Origin: Coenobita brevimanus
Lineage: Eukaryota > Arthropoda > Malacostraca > Decapoda > Coenobitidae
NCBI GenBank assembly: GCA_032717465.1
Contig: CM064690.1
Coordinates: 25,891,653-25,955,652 of the forward strand
Direction: 5' to 3'
DNA: 64,000 bases
Shown here: positions 26,511 to 38,145 of the stretch, piece after piece
Layout of the letters: every line of letters begins with the position of its first letter
How positions within the stretch are numbered: the first letter of the stretch is position 1
Position numbers and translations under genes: made by a program
Notes under the pieces: model-generated
Seen by the model: only the letters and a program-made list of their open reading frames with translations
What the model was told of the DNA's origin: nothing
Databases searched by the model: none

Positions 26511-27480
26511 GGATGGAAATTGAGGAAGGAAGATTTATGGGGAAGGGAGGAAAGAGGAGGTAGGTATGGGAGGGGGAGGGAGGGGAAAGGATAGGTAAGG
26601 GGGAAAGAGGGGAGAAGGAGTGGGTAAGGAATGGGGAGAATGGGGATGAAGGAGGGGAGAGGAGTGGAATACGGAAGGGGAAAGAGAAAAAGGAGGTAGG
26701 GGAGAGGATGGGACTGGGGAGAGAGGGTTGACAGGGGGAGAGAATGGGGAAGGGGGGCGAGGAAGAGTGCGTTATGGAGGGGAAGTGAGGGGAAATGAAT
26801 GTAGTGGGGAGGGAAAGAGTGGGCAGGGGATGTGAGAGGGGAGGGGTAGGTGAATGTGGGGATGGATGGGACGAGGGGAATGAAGGAGAGGTCGAGAGGA
26901 GTGAGATGGGGAGTGAGCAGGGGTAGCAGTAGAGGGGAAGGGGGAGGGGTATAAGAAGGGGAAAAGGAGAAAAAGAGACGGACAGTGAAAGGGAGGGAGA
27001 TGGGTGGGGAGGGGAAGTGTAGGGGGCTAGAGGGATGGGGGGGGAGAGGCTGGGGAGGGGGGGAAGGGGAAGAATGGGGTACAGGGGAAGGTTTAACTGA
27101 AGGCCAAGGGGGTGGAAGGGTTGAAGGAAAGTGGGGGTGGAGGTAGGGGAAAGAGAGAGAGGGAGGGGGGTTGGGAGGGGTGGGGAGAGGTGGACATTAT
27201 GTAAATTAGAGAATCCGATTATCCGCATAGACGATAGTGCTGGTAAATTATGGAGAGGGATAGTGAGTGGGGTGGCGAGTGGGGAGAGAGGGGTGGGGGT
27301 GGGGAGTGGGGAGAGAGGGATGGGGATGGTGGGGAGTGGGGAGATGAGGATAGTGATTGGGGTGGGGAGTGGGAAGAAAGGGCTGGGGGTGGTGGGGAGT
27401 GGAGGTTAGGGATGGTAGGAGTGGGGATCAGTGGGGGTGGTGAGTGCGGTGAGGCTGGGTGAATGGTGAGGGATACTGAG
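26161..27480 (+). repeat. Polypurine tract with GGGGAGG minisatellites
   Basis: 26200-26450: units around GGATTAATGGGGAGGGAGGA. (GA)n 26465-26508. 26520-27200 is G/A-rich. 27245-27450: units around GTGGGGAGTGGGGAGAGAGG. This is the purine-strand counterpart of the pyrimidine tracts elsewhere on the + strand. Confidence 0.9.
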
Positions 27481-28390
<910 letters not shown>

Positions 28391-28630
28391 GGGGGGGTTG
28401 ATCCTGCCGTGAACTACTCTCATAATCAGATTTGACCACAACAAGAGAGAGATGGCTTTTAGTGGGAATGCTGGGGAGGGGGGCTGCGTGTGGGGGGGAT
28501 GGCGAAGGGGGGGGCGGCTCTCCCAGTGTCCTATCCACCCGATTCTACTATTTACATCTCAGTGTTTCGTGTGTGTTTAACTTTTTCTCTCTCTCTCTCT
28601 TTGTTTACTTTTATCTAGCCCACTGCCTCT

Positions 28631-28669
<39 letters not shown>

Positions 28670-28886
28670 ACCTTTCATATTCTCCTCGCTCCATCAAGCC
28701 ATCGTTAAATCCCTAATCCCCCATGAGTCCGCATTTAACCTGGAATCCTGATTAAATCCCGTCCAGGTATTTATATCCTCGTTTTTCCTCTGTAATAAAC
28801 AAGATATCACAATTTCATTTTTTCTTGTGACTGCAATTTTTCTTTCCTCCTTTTCATGTTTATTAAATCCACCTTCTCCTCATCCC

Positions 28887-28925
<39 letters not shown>
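28391..28925 (+). other. Intron: mixed sequence with (CT)n and (CA)n
   Basis: (CT)n 28638-28667 and (CA)n 28895-28924. The stretch 28735-28775 resembles 29085-29125 (TTAACCTGGAA and TTAAATCCC motifs), so the exon C repeat region may start here. Confidence 0.6.
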
Positions 28926-28927
<2 letters not shown>

Positions 28928-29533
28928 GGGGGCTGACCGAATCCCATTTATTTTCCATTCTTTGTTTCTCGTAATTACACGCTATTACGCTTTTTTAAAA
29001 ACTCCTCTTGCAACACCACACATATATATATTTTTTTAATTCTTCAGATAATGAGAAAATCCCCTAAATACCTCTACCCCTTAATTAACCTAGAAACCTG
29101 TAATTTAATCCCACTTAGGGTTTCAATATAACCTCCTTTAATCCCACTTAGGGCTTCAATATGGCGGGTTTCCTCTATCATGCTGTTAGATCACGCTGTT
29201 CCTTATATTTTTTCTTAATCCCTCGCACCTCATCCCTCATACTTCAAGGTGCTTCCCCGACACTGATACAATCCCACTTATGGCTTCAGTCTGCTGCTTC
29301 CTCCATACTCCTCTTTTTATCTGTCTCTTTTCTATTACCTAATCACACTTCATTCAATCCCTCTTCCCAATCCCTCAGGCTAGTGGACAGCATCTAATCC
29401 CCCACGCCTCGACACACTACCCCGGGGGCCTGACCGAATCCCACTTCATTTTTGTTCGTCGTTTCTCTTATACTTGTCTATGCCATGAACCTAATTAGTT
29501 ACCATTATCTAATCTCTCTTCCCAATCCCTCAG
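28926..29533 (+). repeat. Array of decayed partial copies of Beat exon C and its flank
   Basis: 29362-29447 repeats the intron end, acceptor and first 23 codons of exon C (29517-29602) with few changes, 155 bp upstream; the exon-like part starts at 29379 after CCCTCAG and then diverges. An older copy of the inner part lies at 28927-28970 (GGGGGCTGACCGAATCCCAT) and shares the non-exon sequence that follows the 29379 copy. AATCCCACTTAGGGCT of exon C (29592-29607) also recurs at 29140-29155, with near copies at about 29107 and 29273. Confidence 0.8.
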
Positions 29534-29771
29534 GCTAGTGGGCAGTACCTCATCCCCCACGCCCCGACACACTACCCCGAGGGCCTCACCGAATCCCACT
29601 TAGGGCTACAGTTCGTGGTGTCTCGCGAGCACTTCAACAAAGGTGCCATGACCCTCCGCTGCACTGCCAAGATCTCGCCGCACTACCTCAAGACCCAGCA
29701 ACACAGCGTGGATGGACTCCTGACCTACAATGTGCCGCCTATGGAGTCACGGGCGAAATCTGCAATGTCTG
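29534..29771 (+). CDS. beat: Beat-like internal exon C: C-terminal half of Ig domain 2
   Basis: 238 nt, acceptor CCTCAG ending at 29533, donor GTAGGT at 29772. It reads in phase 0 for 79 codons plus one base. Key parts are LGLQFVVSREHFNKGAMTL, followed by RCTAKISPHYL with the second Ig2 cysteine. The L-G-L-x-F-x-V, H-F-x-x-G and C-x-A-x-I-S-P-x-Y motifs are strongly characteristic of Beat proteins. After the Ig fold come TYNVPPMESRAKSAMSG, a linker that leads into the last exon. The GC content and codon use differ clearly from the surrounding repeat DNA. Decayed partial copies of its 5' half lie just upstream in the intron (28926-29533). Confidence 0.93.
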
Positions 29772-29920
29772 GTAGGTGTGGGGCAGCAGGAAGGTGTTGC
29801 GGGGTGTAGAGGGGTGGGTGTGGGCAAGGAGGAAGGTGTGGGTGGATGGGTGTGTGTGTGTGTGTGTGTGTGTAGAGGGTGGGGTAGTGGTGGTAGGTAA
29901 AAGTGGATTGACTGCTGAAA

Positions 29921-29965
<45 letters not shown>

Positions 29966-30273
29966 CGTGTGTGCGCGCGCGCGCGCGCTGGGGTAAGTAT
30001 AAAGGTGTGTGTAGTGTAGTTGTGATAAGTGTACAGGTTATGAGTGAGTAGTGTATTTTGGTGTCTGGACGCAGGAAGTTATCTGTAATGGATATGAGTG
30101 TCTGGATGTAGGGAGGTGTGGTTGTGGTAGTTGTGGTATGCGTGGGGAGGTATAGTCTGGACAGGTGTGGTGGGTGTGGTAGTGTTGGTTGAGTCAGGGG
30201 GTCCAAAGTCATTAATATTAGGTAGGTATGGGGAGGAGGGGAAGGTGTGCGAATGTAAGGATGTGTAGTTTCC

Positions 30274-30320
<47 letters not shown>
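29772..30320 (+). repeat. Intron before exon D: (GT)n and (CT)n
   Basis: GGTGTGGGTG-rich from the donor, (GT)n 29850-29872, (GT)n then (GC)n 29921-29989, (CT)n 30274-30316. Confidence 0.85.
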
Positions 30321-31719
30321 AGTTATAGTAAAAGAAGATGGGTTGCTAATTTATAATGTACTGCTTACTGAGTCCTACGTCAACTCTGTAATGCCGGGTA
30401 TGTGAGAGTCGGAGTGGGCAGGTGTGGGGGTGAACCTAGGTGTAGGGGTGTAGCCAGGTGTGGGAAAGTAGTAATGACAGGTGTGGGTACTGAATGACAG
30501 GTGTGTGAAGGTGTAATTTTGATAGATGTGAGGTTGACAGGTGTATTTATGTTTTAAGTGAACTGTTCTCTCATAACTCGGGGCATTTATGAACAACTGG
30601 ATTATGATATAATGTAATCAGAGCAGAGTCAGGGTGCTCTAAAATCAATTTCAATAACTCTGCCACTCTGAGCATACTTGACGTTGCGGTGATCATGCAT
30701 GAAGAGTTTAATGTGTTTTAATAATTTGATACTGACAATCCTGGGACATTTCGCAAATACTGAACTCTTTTACAAAACTAGACTTCGAGTACTAATACAA
30801 CTGGTAAAGCGACTGATACTTTTGACAGTACATGAATTGCCTGATTCATTAATCCAATTTTCATTTTATCTGAAAATCACCAAATCTCTGGTCTGTTTCT
30901 TTATTGCGACACTGACAGGAAAACTGGTTGTGTCTACTTTGCGTCTGGGTAGATCGCTTACTTGTATCGCTCTTTCGTTTCTATATACCTGTGTTGTGGT
31001 GGTGCGTTTAAAGAACTCTGGAATGCATACCCTTTGCCTCGACCGTATGTGGGTATTAAGTCGGTCTGGTGGTGAGGTAGCCTGGCTTCGAAGCGGATGC
31101 AAAGGCTGTTATACATGTGTGACGCAGCGGCCATCTTCATTTTTCAGAGGTCACTGGAAGCGTCTTTTTTTACACAGAGGTGCTGGCAGAGAAAAGTCAC
31201 ATTCAGAGTCCTTTAAGATGGCAAGGAGTTCAACACCCTGACAAAAGCAGTCCAAGTGGCAACATCCGCAAAAACCATATCACCTTCGGACTCGAGCAAT
31301 CACAATGACACTCTCGGACTCTGCCAGACTTAACACACGGCTGAACAAATATGTGTAGAGTCTGTCCCTCGATGATGACAGCACGGTTCCCATCCCATTC
31401 GTAGGCCGTGCCGAAGATAATCGCTGTAACGTTACGGAACACTGAACTTAATGATGACTTATAAAGCAGTTCGTAGAGGCATACTTAGGGAGCACCTCAA
31501 ATTAACATACATCTGTTCTTAAAAGCCAGCAGCTGCATAACTTGGGTGACGTAGGTACAGGCGAGGGGAACTGGGGTTTGTCAAGAGGGGAAACGTGCAT
31601 CTAGGTCCGGTGGTCAGAGTGACGCAGCGTATACAACAAAGACTTATAACAACAACAAACCGATGAAAGGAAGCTGTTTACCCACACACGAACTAAAGAC
31701 AACTCATCTCAGTCCCCCC

Positions 31720-31766
<47 letters not shown>

Positions 31767-32500
31767 AAAAGCAGTACCGAGCCACTATAACTTGTGTGTA
31801 TAATTTAGTCCATTTGTAAAGGCAACAGAGTGAATCCGGCAATTTACACACTGCGAAAAAATATCACTAACTTTATAACCCGTGCAGATGTAAACACTAA
31901 CTGTAAAATATATGCCTGTGAGTGGGAGAGCGTTGATACGAGTCCACCTATGCGACACATATACCAAACGATGATCACGACTATTGCCTGAACTACTGGG
32001 CACTGATTGCTTATTTTGACCCACTACCTCATGGAAACAAGAGGACACTTAACACTACTAATGGGTAACTTATTCGCAGTGATTCAACCGGGAACACTGA
32101 GAATTAGTTAGATGAAAGAGGGAAGAAGAAGGCTTAGAATTACTGCCTGCCCATTACACGAGGCTCCTTAAGTCAGCCAATTTATGCTGTCTCAATCTTG
32201 CCCCTGGACTAACACTTGTGGTGACCCATACTTCGCCCGCATCCCCATTATACTACTGAATAATTGGGAAGAGGAAGAAACAAACCTTGCCCACGAGTCT
32301 GACCGGCACGAACTCATAGTAGGAGCTGGACGGTGGAAGCAGGGATGGTGAGAGAGTATGGCGACTAGTCCCTTCAGTGCAAAACGATATCTTAAAAAAC
32401 AATTGATATGATGTTTTCTTTCTCTCTCTCTCTCTCTCTTGAACAATGACGATGTTGCTTTGCGTCATATATTGTGAAGCTGATAATGAGTAAGCGTGAT
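30321..32500 (+). other. Intron: mostly unique sequence
   Basis: The longest stretch without tandem repeats in the window. A 180-codon open frame at 30699-31241 and others have no recognisable domain, start context or splice-supported structure. (CA)n at 31724-31764 and (CT)n at 32419-32439 are the only repeats. Confidence 0.6.
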
Positions 32501-32507
32501 CTTTTGT

Positions 32508-32556
<49 letters not shown>

Positions 32557-33129
32557 TCTACCCACACCTCCCATCACACACCATTTATACACATCACACC
32601 CTTACATCCACCACACTGACTTATTTACAGCAACACACCCACACACACACACCGACATCCCTTCCGTACACTCACATCACACCCACATCCCCCAACTCAC
32701 CCCCTCACCCCCCCCACACACACACCCTACAACCTCCCCTGCTCCGAACACACTCATCACCTCCCCCCTCCCCCCTCACACAAAAAAAAAAATCACCGCC
32801 AAAATACATGAAGCTGAAAATATTATAGACGTGCCACACGCAACCACCCACTCAAGGTTAAAAATGTACAAATAACACGATTGTCCCAGGGCAATGACTG
32901 CAATTACAACTGTGCTTTTGTAATGGTGAAGGCAGTGAGTACAATACCATCATTATCATCATCATCATCATTTGTTATCGTCAGTCATCATCGTAATTAT
33001 TATCATCACCATTATTGTTACCATATTGCCTTCATCATCGTTATTATCAACAATCATCATCATCATCATCATTCTTCTCCTCTTCCTTTTCCTCTTCCTC
33101 CTCCTCCTCATCATCATCATCATCAACTA

Positions 33130-33168
<39 letters not shown>

Positions 33169-33271
33169 TTTTTGCCCTGCGTTTGGATTAATGTTTTCAT
33201 TACCAGGACGCCTTATTTATTTATTTCTTGGGAGTCTCAGGCATCTTAATTTCCCTTCAACACCAAAAGGA

Positions 33272-33311
<40 letters not shown>

Positions 33312-33330
33312 AGCTCAGGTGAGATGTGCA
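32501..33330 (+). repeat. (CA)n, CACACC-rich, (CAT)n and (CT)n repeats
   Basis: (CA)n 32511-32551, C/A-rich 32560-32780, (CAT)n-like 32950-33125, (CA)n 33132-33165, (CT)n 33275-33307. Confidence 0.9.
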
Positions 33331-33370
33331 GTATTTAAAGACATTGGAATCATGCCTGTATTTCGCTATG

Positions 33371-34040
33371 ATACTATACTCTATTCACTCTAACTTGGCT
33401 TAATATTTACCTCTCTCTATCCCAAATGCTGAGCAGTAACAAGAGATGAACACTAGCATATGCTGCTAGTCACGAAGAAGTGGAGAGGATGTAAAGACGT
33501 AGTATTTTCTATTTCTGCCATTAAGATACTGGAAATTAGGTACAAAATATAAAGAAAACTCCATCAAGCTCATTTAGAGAGAGAGAGAGAGAGAGAGAGA
33601 GGATGAGGAGCCGTAATTCTGTCTTATTTTCCTCCAAGGTGCGGGAGATAAGCGATAAAATGACCAATATCTCCTTCAAGATGGACGAACTGTAGTCACG
33701 AAGAAGTGCTATGGAAATGATTTAGTACAGCATTTTTTTTCTCCCGAAGTACAGGATATAGACTGGAAAACGACGAAAATTTCCGGAAAGTTATGGTGAA
33801 CGAAGTGTTACGTAAAGGATGTAGGGCGGAAGTATTGTCATATTCTACCGATGAACTATGGGAAATAATGAACAAACTGATAAAAATCCCGGCCAACTTA
33901 AGATGAAGGAATGATAATCACGAAGAAGTGTTGGGGAAGGGATGCAGGGCCGAAGTAATGTCATATTCTTCCAATGAACTAAAGGAATATAAGCTACAAA
34001 AATGTGAGAATTGTCCCCAGAAATCCAGGTAGACGAACTG
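33371..34040 (+). repeat. Tandem copies of dispersed repeat family B just before the last Beat exon
   Basis: Three units of about 220 bp start at 33451, 33693 and 33915 with GTCACGAAGAAGTG-type cores (the third reads AATCACGAAGAAGTG), followed by shared text such as GATGTAGGGCGGAAGT and GTCATATTCT. (GA)n at 33578-33602 interrupts the first. The acceptor of exon D follows within about 25 bp. Confidence 0.75.
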
Positions 34041-34061
34041 TATTATCATTTCTCTTCACAG

Positions 34062-34165
34062 GTGTTGGTGGCGGTGGAGGCGGTGGTGGTGGTGTGGTGA
34101 TGCTGATGGTGGCGGTGGCGATGGTGGTGAACGGAGCGCTGCCACATCCGGGCTCCCTGCGGTGA
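34062..34165 (+). CDS. beat: Beat-like terminal exon D: glycine-rich linker, hydrophobic tail and stop
   Basis: 104 nt of coding sequence, acceptor CTTCACAG ending at 34061, stop TGA at 34163-34165. The first two bases complete a glycine codon with exon C. It encodes a run of glycines, then a hydrophobic stretch (VVMLMVAVAMVV), then a short tail NGALPHPGSLR. Several Beat proteins end in a GPI-type or membrane-anchoring hydrophobic tail, so anchoring to the outer membrane surface is plausible, though a polar tail after the hydrophobic run argues as much for a short transmembrane anchor. The coding DNA is a (GGT)n-like triplet run, so this end may vary in length between individuals. The exon is supported by phase and splice sites rather than by conservation. 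Confidence 0.75.
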
Positions 34166-34684
34166 CTCGCTAATCCCCGAACAAACCAACCCTGAAGCTC
34201 CGAAACATTTGAAACTTAACCCTCAGCTGTTTCAGTCCTGGCGAGCGATGACTAGTGGGGAACATGGTGCTGCTTTTAGGTGTTAACATGGATTATACAT
34301 CGCTGTTTTAGATTATATCACTCCATTTTTTTAAAGCTTCACATCGCCAGGGTTTCGAAACACCTAAAGGGTAGTTTTCAATCATGTGGTTCGAACTTTC
34401 ATCCTCTTCCCCCCCATGGGTGCTTGTATTTCCTATCGCCCTGTAATGTTGGTCGTTTGTAGCTTCAGACTAATGCCTCAGTGTAACCTGTGAGCCGTAT
34501 TCTCGTTGACTTAGGAGGTCTCGTAACGCCCTTTCCTTGGCGATTTATTCTGTCTATTAAAGATGTATTTAATGACCATTTTGTCTGCGGTGTTTCTAAG
34601 CTAAATAAAATCGCTGACCGTGAGCTCTAATGTAATACGAAGTTTATTATTACTGGCTGAAACTTTAATCCTGGCAGTCTTTAC

Positions 34685-34725
<41 letters not shown>
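34166..34725 (+). other. Probable 3' untranslated region and downstream sequence of the Beat-like gene
   Basis: Follows the TGA. Mixed-composition sequence without simple repeats until (CT)n at 34690-34723. ATTAAA at 34556-34561 and AATAAA at 34604-34609 are candidate poly(A) signals. Both lie inside a degenerate copy of a dispersed palindromic repeat (34497-34625). The 3' end is not determined. Confidence 0.4.
34497..34625. repeat. Palindromic dispersed element (family C), degenerate copy
   Basis: The left arm CGTATTCTCGTTGACTTAGG and TTCCTTGGCGATTTATT are clear; the right arm is reduced to AAATAAAATCGCTGACCGTG. It lies in the likely 3' UTR of the Beat-like gene. Confidence 0.6.
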
Positions 34726-35058
34726 GCACAGCAAAATCGCCAAACAGTTATCGAAATCTATTACAAAGAGATTAATTCGCCGTCAGTGAGTAACAGCTAA
34801 AAGTGCATAGATGTGAACAAACAAATTATTTTACGATGATTTCCGGAGCATGTGATGACGACAAATGTATTTAATCTTTTTTCATCGTTATTGTCTACAA
34901 ATTCTAATGAGGGACGGAGGCTAATCACATTTAATTACAGGTGTTCCACAGGTGACCGTTCTGGCCTTTGGTTCCTTCTTCCTTGCATAAAAAAAATACA
35001 AAGAGCTTATTAATACCTTGGATTATTGAGATTTAATTCTGTGCCTATACTGTACCCC
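34726..35058 (+). other. Intergenic, no feature recognised
   Basis: AT-rich mixed sequence after (CT)n at 34690-34723; no conserved frame or repeat recognised. Confidence 0.5.
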
Positions 35059-35059
35059 T

Positions 35060-35290
35060 CAACTGGTTCTAGAGAGAGACGCCTGCACGTGGTGGCACTA
35101 ATATAATCGAGCGGTGGAGCTGCCCGGTTATACTAACGTCCTTCAACTCCCTCCCTATCCCCCGAAAGGAGGATAGTGCACTGCAGAAGAGTAATTTCAG
35201 CCGGCAATCCACTGGGTTCACGTTCAGATGACCCTGGGGTTGCAACTACTCCTACTATACTACCATTACTACTACTACTACTACTACTAC
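35060..35290 (-). repeat. SINE-like dispersed repeat (family F), minus orientation, with (CTA)n
   Basis: Matches 57222-57395 in reverse: GTATAACCGGGCAG, CATCCTCCTTTTGGGGGATA (CT/TT variants), GTGCCACCACG and GTGAACCCAGTGGA appear in the same order and spacing in both. In both copies the GTGAACCCAGTGGA end adjoins a (TAG)n microsatellite (35262-35290 here). Confidence 0.75.
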
Positions 35291-35399
35291 GACCCCTACG
35301 AAATGTCAGTACGAATGCTTACACGTCAACGAGAATACGACTCACTAAAAAAAAAAAAATATAGCATAAGATTCGATTTTCTTACACTCCCTCACCCCT

Positions 35400-35900
35400 T
35401 CCTTACGAGTTTTTTTGTAAGCTGAGTAAAATCGTCTTGTGGTAAGTAGTATTTTGGTGCTGTGGGGATGGCTCAGTCTGCCGGTGTGGGCGTGGGGGGT
35501 GCAGTGGGAGTAGGAAATGAGTAAATGAGCCGTCCCCAGAGTACATGGGGTAGAGAGAAAGACGAGTGTTTTAAAGGCTATGGACCACGGCATCGCTCTG
35601 AAGGGGTTAATGGAGACGGTTTCTGGCCCCTTCAATAAATAAATCGTCTGTCATTAGTACGAATAAATCAGGTCAATAATGAATAAATATATAAATAAAT
35701 CGTCTGCCATTAGTCAAAATAAATCACATCAATCACCATCATAACGAAGAGAGTTTGAAAAAAAAAACCTCTCGTATTTCCTACTTTATCAGCGAGCCAC
35801 CGGACGATTTTATTCAGCTTTCGAGTATTTTCGAAGGAGGGGGATTGGATATAGCCTTCATTAACCCCTTGACTACTACAGAACTGCCCTAAAAAAAAAA
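35400..35900. repeat. Foldback element family A copies
   Basis: A + arm at 35420-35438 (GCTGAGTAAAATCGTCTTG) and an inverse arm at 35800-35819 (CCGGACGATTTTATTCAGCT). Typical inner text follows the latter: a T-rich run, TTTCGAAGG, TATAGCCTTCATTAACCCCT. Confidence 0.8.
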
Positions 35901-36130
35901 AAATCGTCTGGAGAAAGCAAATAAAAATCGTCTGGGGAGGCAATAAAAAATTTTCTGGGGAGAGTAGGAATAAAAATCGTCTGAAGAGGCAAGAATAAAA
36001 ATCGTCTGGGGAGGAAAAAAATAAAAATAAGTCTGGGAAGAAAAAATCTTCTTGGGAGGCAAGAAAAATAATCGTCTGGGGAGGAAGAATAAAAATCGTC
36101 TTGGGAGGCAAGAATAAAAGTGGAAGGCAA
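35901..36130 (+). repeat. 25-bp tandem array containing the family A arm motif
   Basis: About nine imperfect units of AATAAAAATCGTCTGGGGAG plus GCAAG. The AAAATCGTCTGG core is the inner end of the family A arm. Confidence 0.85.
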
Positions 36131-36345
36131 TCGTCCTGCAGGGGTTAAGCCTGTACATATTTCTTGAGAGGTTAACCCCCCTCCTTCCCAGATCGAAGAT
36201 GAAGAAAATCGTCTGAAGGAACGAGAATGAAGAAAGTATTGAGGGGATTTAAGAAATGTTCCTGGCCCCTTCACTTCGAGGCCTGACCCCAAGCTGAATA
36301 AAATCGTCTGGAAATAAAATAAATAAAAATAAAGATGATCGTAGT
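36131..36345. repeat. Foldback element family A copy
   Basis: A degenerate arm at about 36198 (GATGAAGAAAATCGTCTGAA) and a clear arm at 36292-36311 (AGCTGAATAAAATCGTCTGG). Confidence 0.75.
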
Positions 36346-36367
36346 GAAGTGGTTTTTATGATAGTGG

Positions 36368-36369
<2 letters not shown>

Positions 36370-36453
<84 letters not shown>

Positions 36454-36631
36454 GTTGGCTGGCTAGTTTGCTTCAATGTGTTTTTATTTTGCTTCTTTGT
36501 ATGTTTGTTTTCTGGTGTATGGGTATGTATGTATGTATGTATGGATGGATGTATGGATGTATGTACGTATGAATGAATGAATGTATGTATGTATGTATGT
36601 ATGTATATATGTATGTATGTGTATGAACGTG

Positions 36632-36662
<31 letters not shown>

Positions 36663-36700
36663 GTATGAACGTGTGTATGTATGTATGTATATCAAATCTA
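36370..36700 (+). repeat. (GT)n and (GTAT)n microsatellites
   Basis: (GT)n 36371-36450 and GTATGTAT-type repeats 36517-36690. Confidence 0.95.
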
Positions 36701-36978
36701 CTGTGAGTGATGTAATTTCTTCCCTTAAGTCAGCAGGCATCATAATTACACACTACTGTACATAATCTCCACCACCATCAAGCCATTTCACTCAGCCTAT
36801 GGAGGGCTTCATGACGACTACAGCAACCCTGTCTAATTCCAAATCTCTCAGATGAAGAAAACCGTCTCGAAATAGTAAGACCAAAAAAACAGGAAAAAAA
36901 TGAAATAAAAAGATGGCACTCATATAATCTAACTTTTTTTTTCATGTTTTTTTTTTATCTACCTCATTCTCTTTCCCG

Positions 36979-37269
36979 CCAGACGATTTTCCTCAGCTGT
37001 GGGTAGATGCTTCGAGGTAGAGAGGGTAGATAGGGCCTTCAAAAACCCCTCTGCATGATAAATATTCTTAACTTAAATAAAATCGTCGAAACAGGGAGGT
37101 ACTTGAACGAAAAGGGTGGTTTCTTGGGGTTTAGTCGTTTTATTTCGTTCACTCCAGACGATTTCGTTCAGTTCAGGGGCGATTTAATTCCTTGAAGGGA
37201 TTAATGAAAGCTCTAGCTAACCCCTCCAGTTTAACAAGCCACTCCTGAACTGAATAAAATCGTCTGATT
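36979..37269. repeat. Two complete family A foldback units
   Basis: Unit 1: CAGACGATTTTCCTCAGCT at 36980-36998 and the inverted arm ending in AAATAAAATCGTC at 37087, about 108 bp. Unit 2: CCAGACGATTTCGTTCAGTT at 37154-37173 and GAACTGAATAAAATCGTCTG at 37247-37266, about 113 bp. Inner parts share a GAAGGGATTAATGAAAGC-like piece and an AACCCCTCC-like piece. Confidence 0.85.
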
Positions 37270-37555
37270 GGTTAGAATGAGTCGCAAAATGACCGGATCG
37301 AAGGGAAAGCCACGCCTGGACTGAATAAAATCGTCTGGTTGCCTAGAATGATTCGCAAAATGGCCGGATCGAAGGGAAAGCCACGCCTGGACTGAATAAA
37401 ACCGTCTGGTTGCCTAGAATGATTCGCAAAATGGCCGGATCGAAGGGAAAGCCACGCCTGGACTGAATAAAATCATCTGGTTGGCTAAAATGAGTCGCAA
37501 AATGACCGGATCGAAGGGAAAGCCACGCCTGGACTGAGTAAAATCGTCTGAAGTT
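37247..37555 (+). repeat. 71-bp tandem array seeded by a family A arm
   Basis: Unit starts (CTGAATAAAATCGTCTGG) at 37250, 37321, 37392, 37463 and 37534, exactly 71 bp apart. Each unit contains GATTCGCAAAATGGCCGGAT and GAAGGGAAAGCCACGCCTGG. The first unit begins in the right arm of the complete element at 37154-37266. Confidence 0.95.
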
Positions 37556-37569
37556 AGCCTGAATGGGAT

Positions 37570-38145
37570 GGGAAACAACCGGATTAAACTGATAAGAATC
37601 TCTATAAAATAAATCCTATTCTTAGATGCTAGGCCAGGATTACCAGAGTTCCCCTTCAGCCCGAGGACGTCTATTATACTATCTATCCATCTATCTATCT
37701 ATCTGTTCTTTAGGGTCAGACGATTTTATTCAGCTCTGAGGGATTTTTTTTATATTATCCTTCAATGCCCTTCCCACTGAGGCTTTTGGTGGCGTGACAT
37801 TCGATAGAAATGGGGGCACGCGTCTCCTTGGTTACTAGTCAAAAAAATCTCCTTCCAGTTAGACAACGAACGGCCATCATCTGAGCTGAAAGGGGGTTGG
37901 TTTGAGGGGGGAAGAGGATTTTGAGCCAGGTACATGCAACCCAACTACAGACAGGCGCTCTCTTAAAGGCTGAATAAAATCGTCTGGAAGCAGCAAGAGT
38001 TTAAAAAAAAATAAACCACGTCCTCGGCCTGAAGGGGTTTATCGTCTCCTAGAATAAACTGGGACGGATGACTGGCAGTTCTCTCTCTCTCTCTCTCTCT
38101 CTCTCACATGGACTTTAACTCAGTATAAAAACGCCCTTTTATTTT
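37570..38145. repeat. Mixed sequence with family A arms, TCTA and CT repeats
   Basis: (TCTA)n 37680-37704, inverse arm 37717-37735, + arm 37969-37987, (CT)n 38081-38104. The block 37828-37847 (TCTCCTTGGTTACTAGTC) is the reverse of a stretch at about 2179-2196. Confidence 0.75.

Noticed and set aside
30699..31241. 180-codon open frame in the intron before exon D
   Set aside because: No domain, no repeat of coding signature, and no splice-supported structure; length is possible by chance in this composition.
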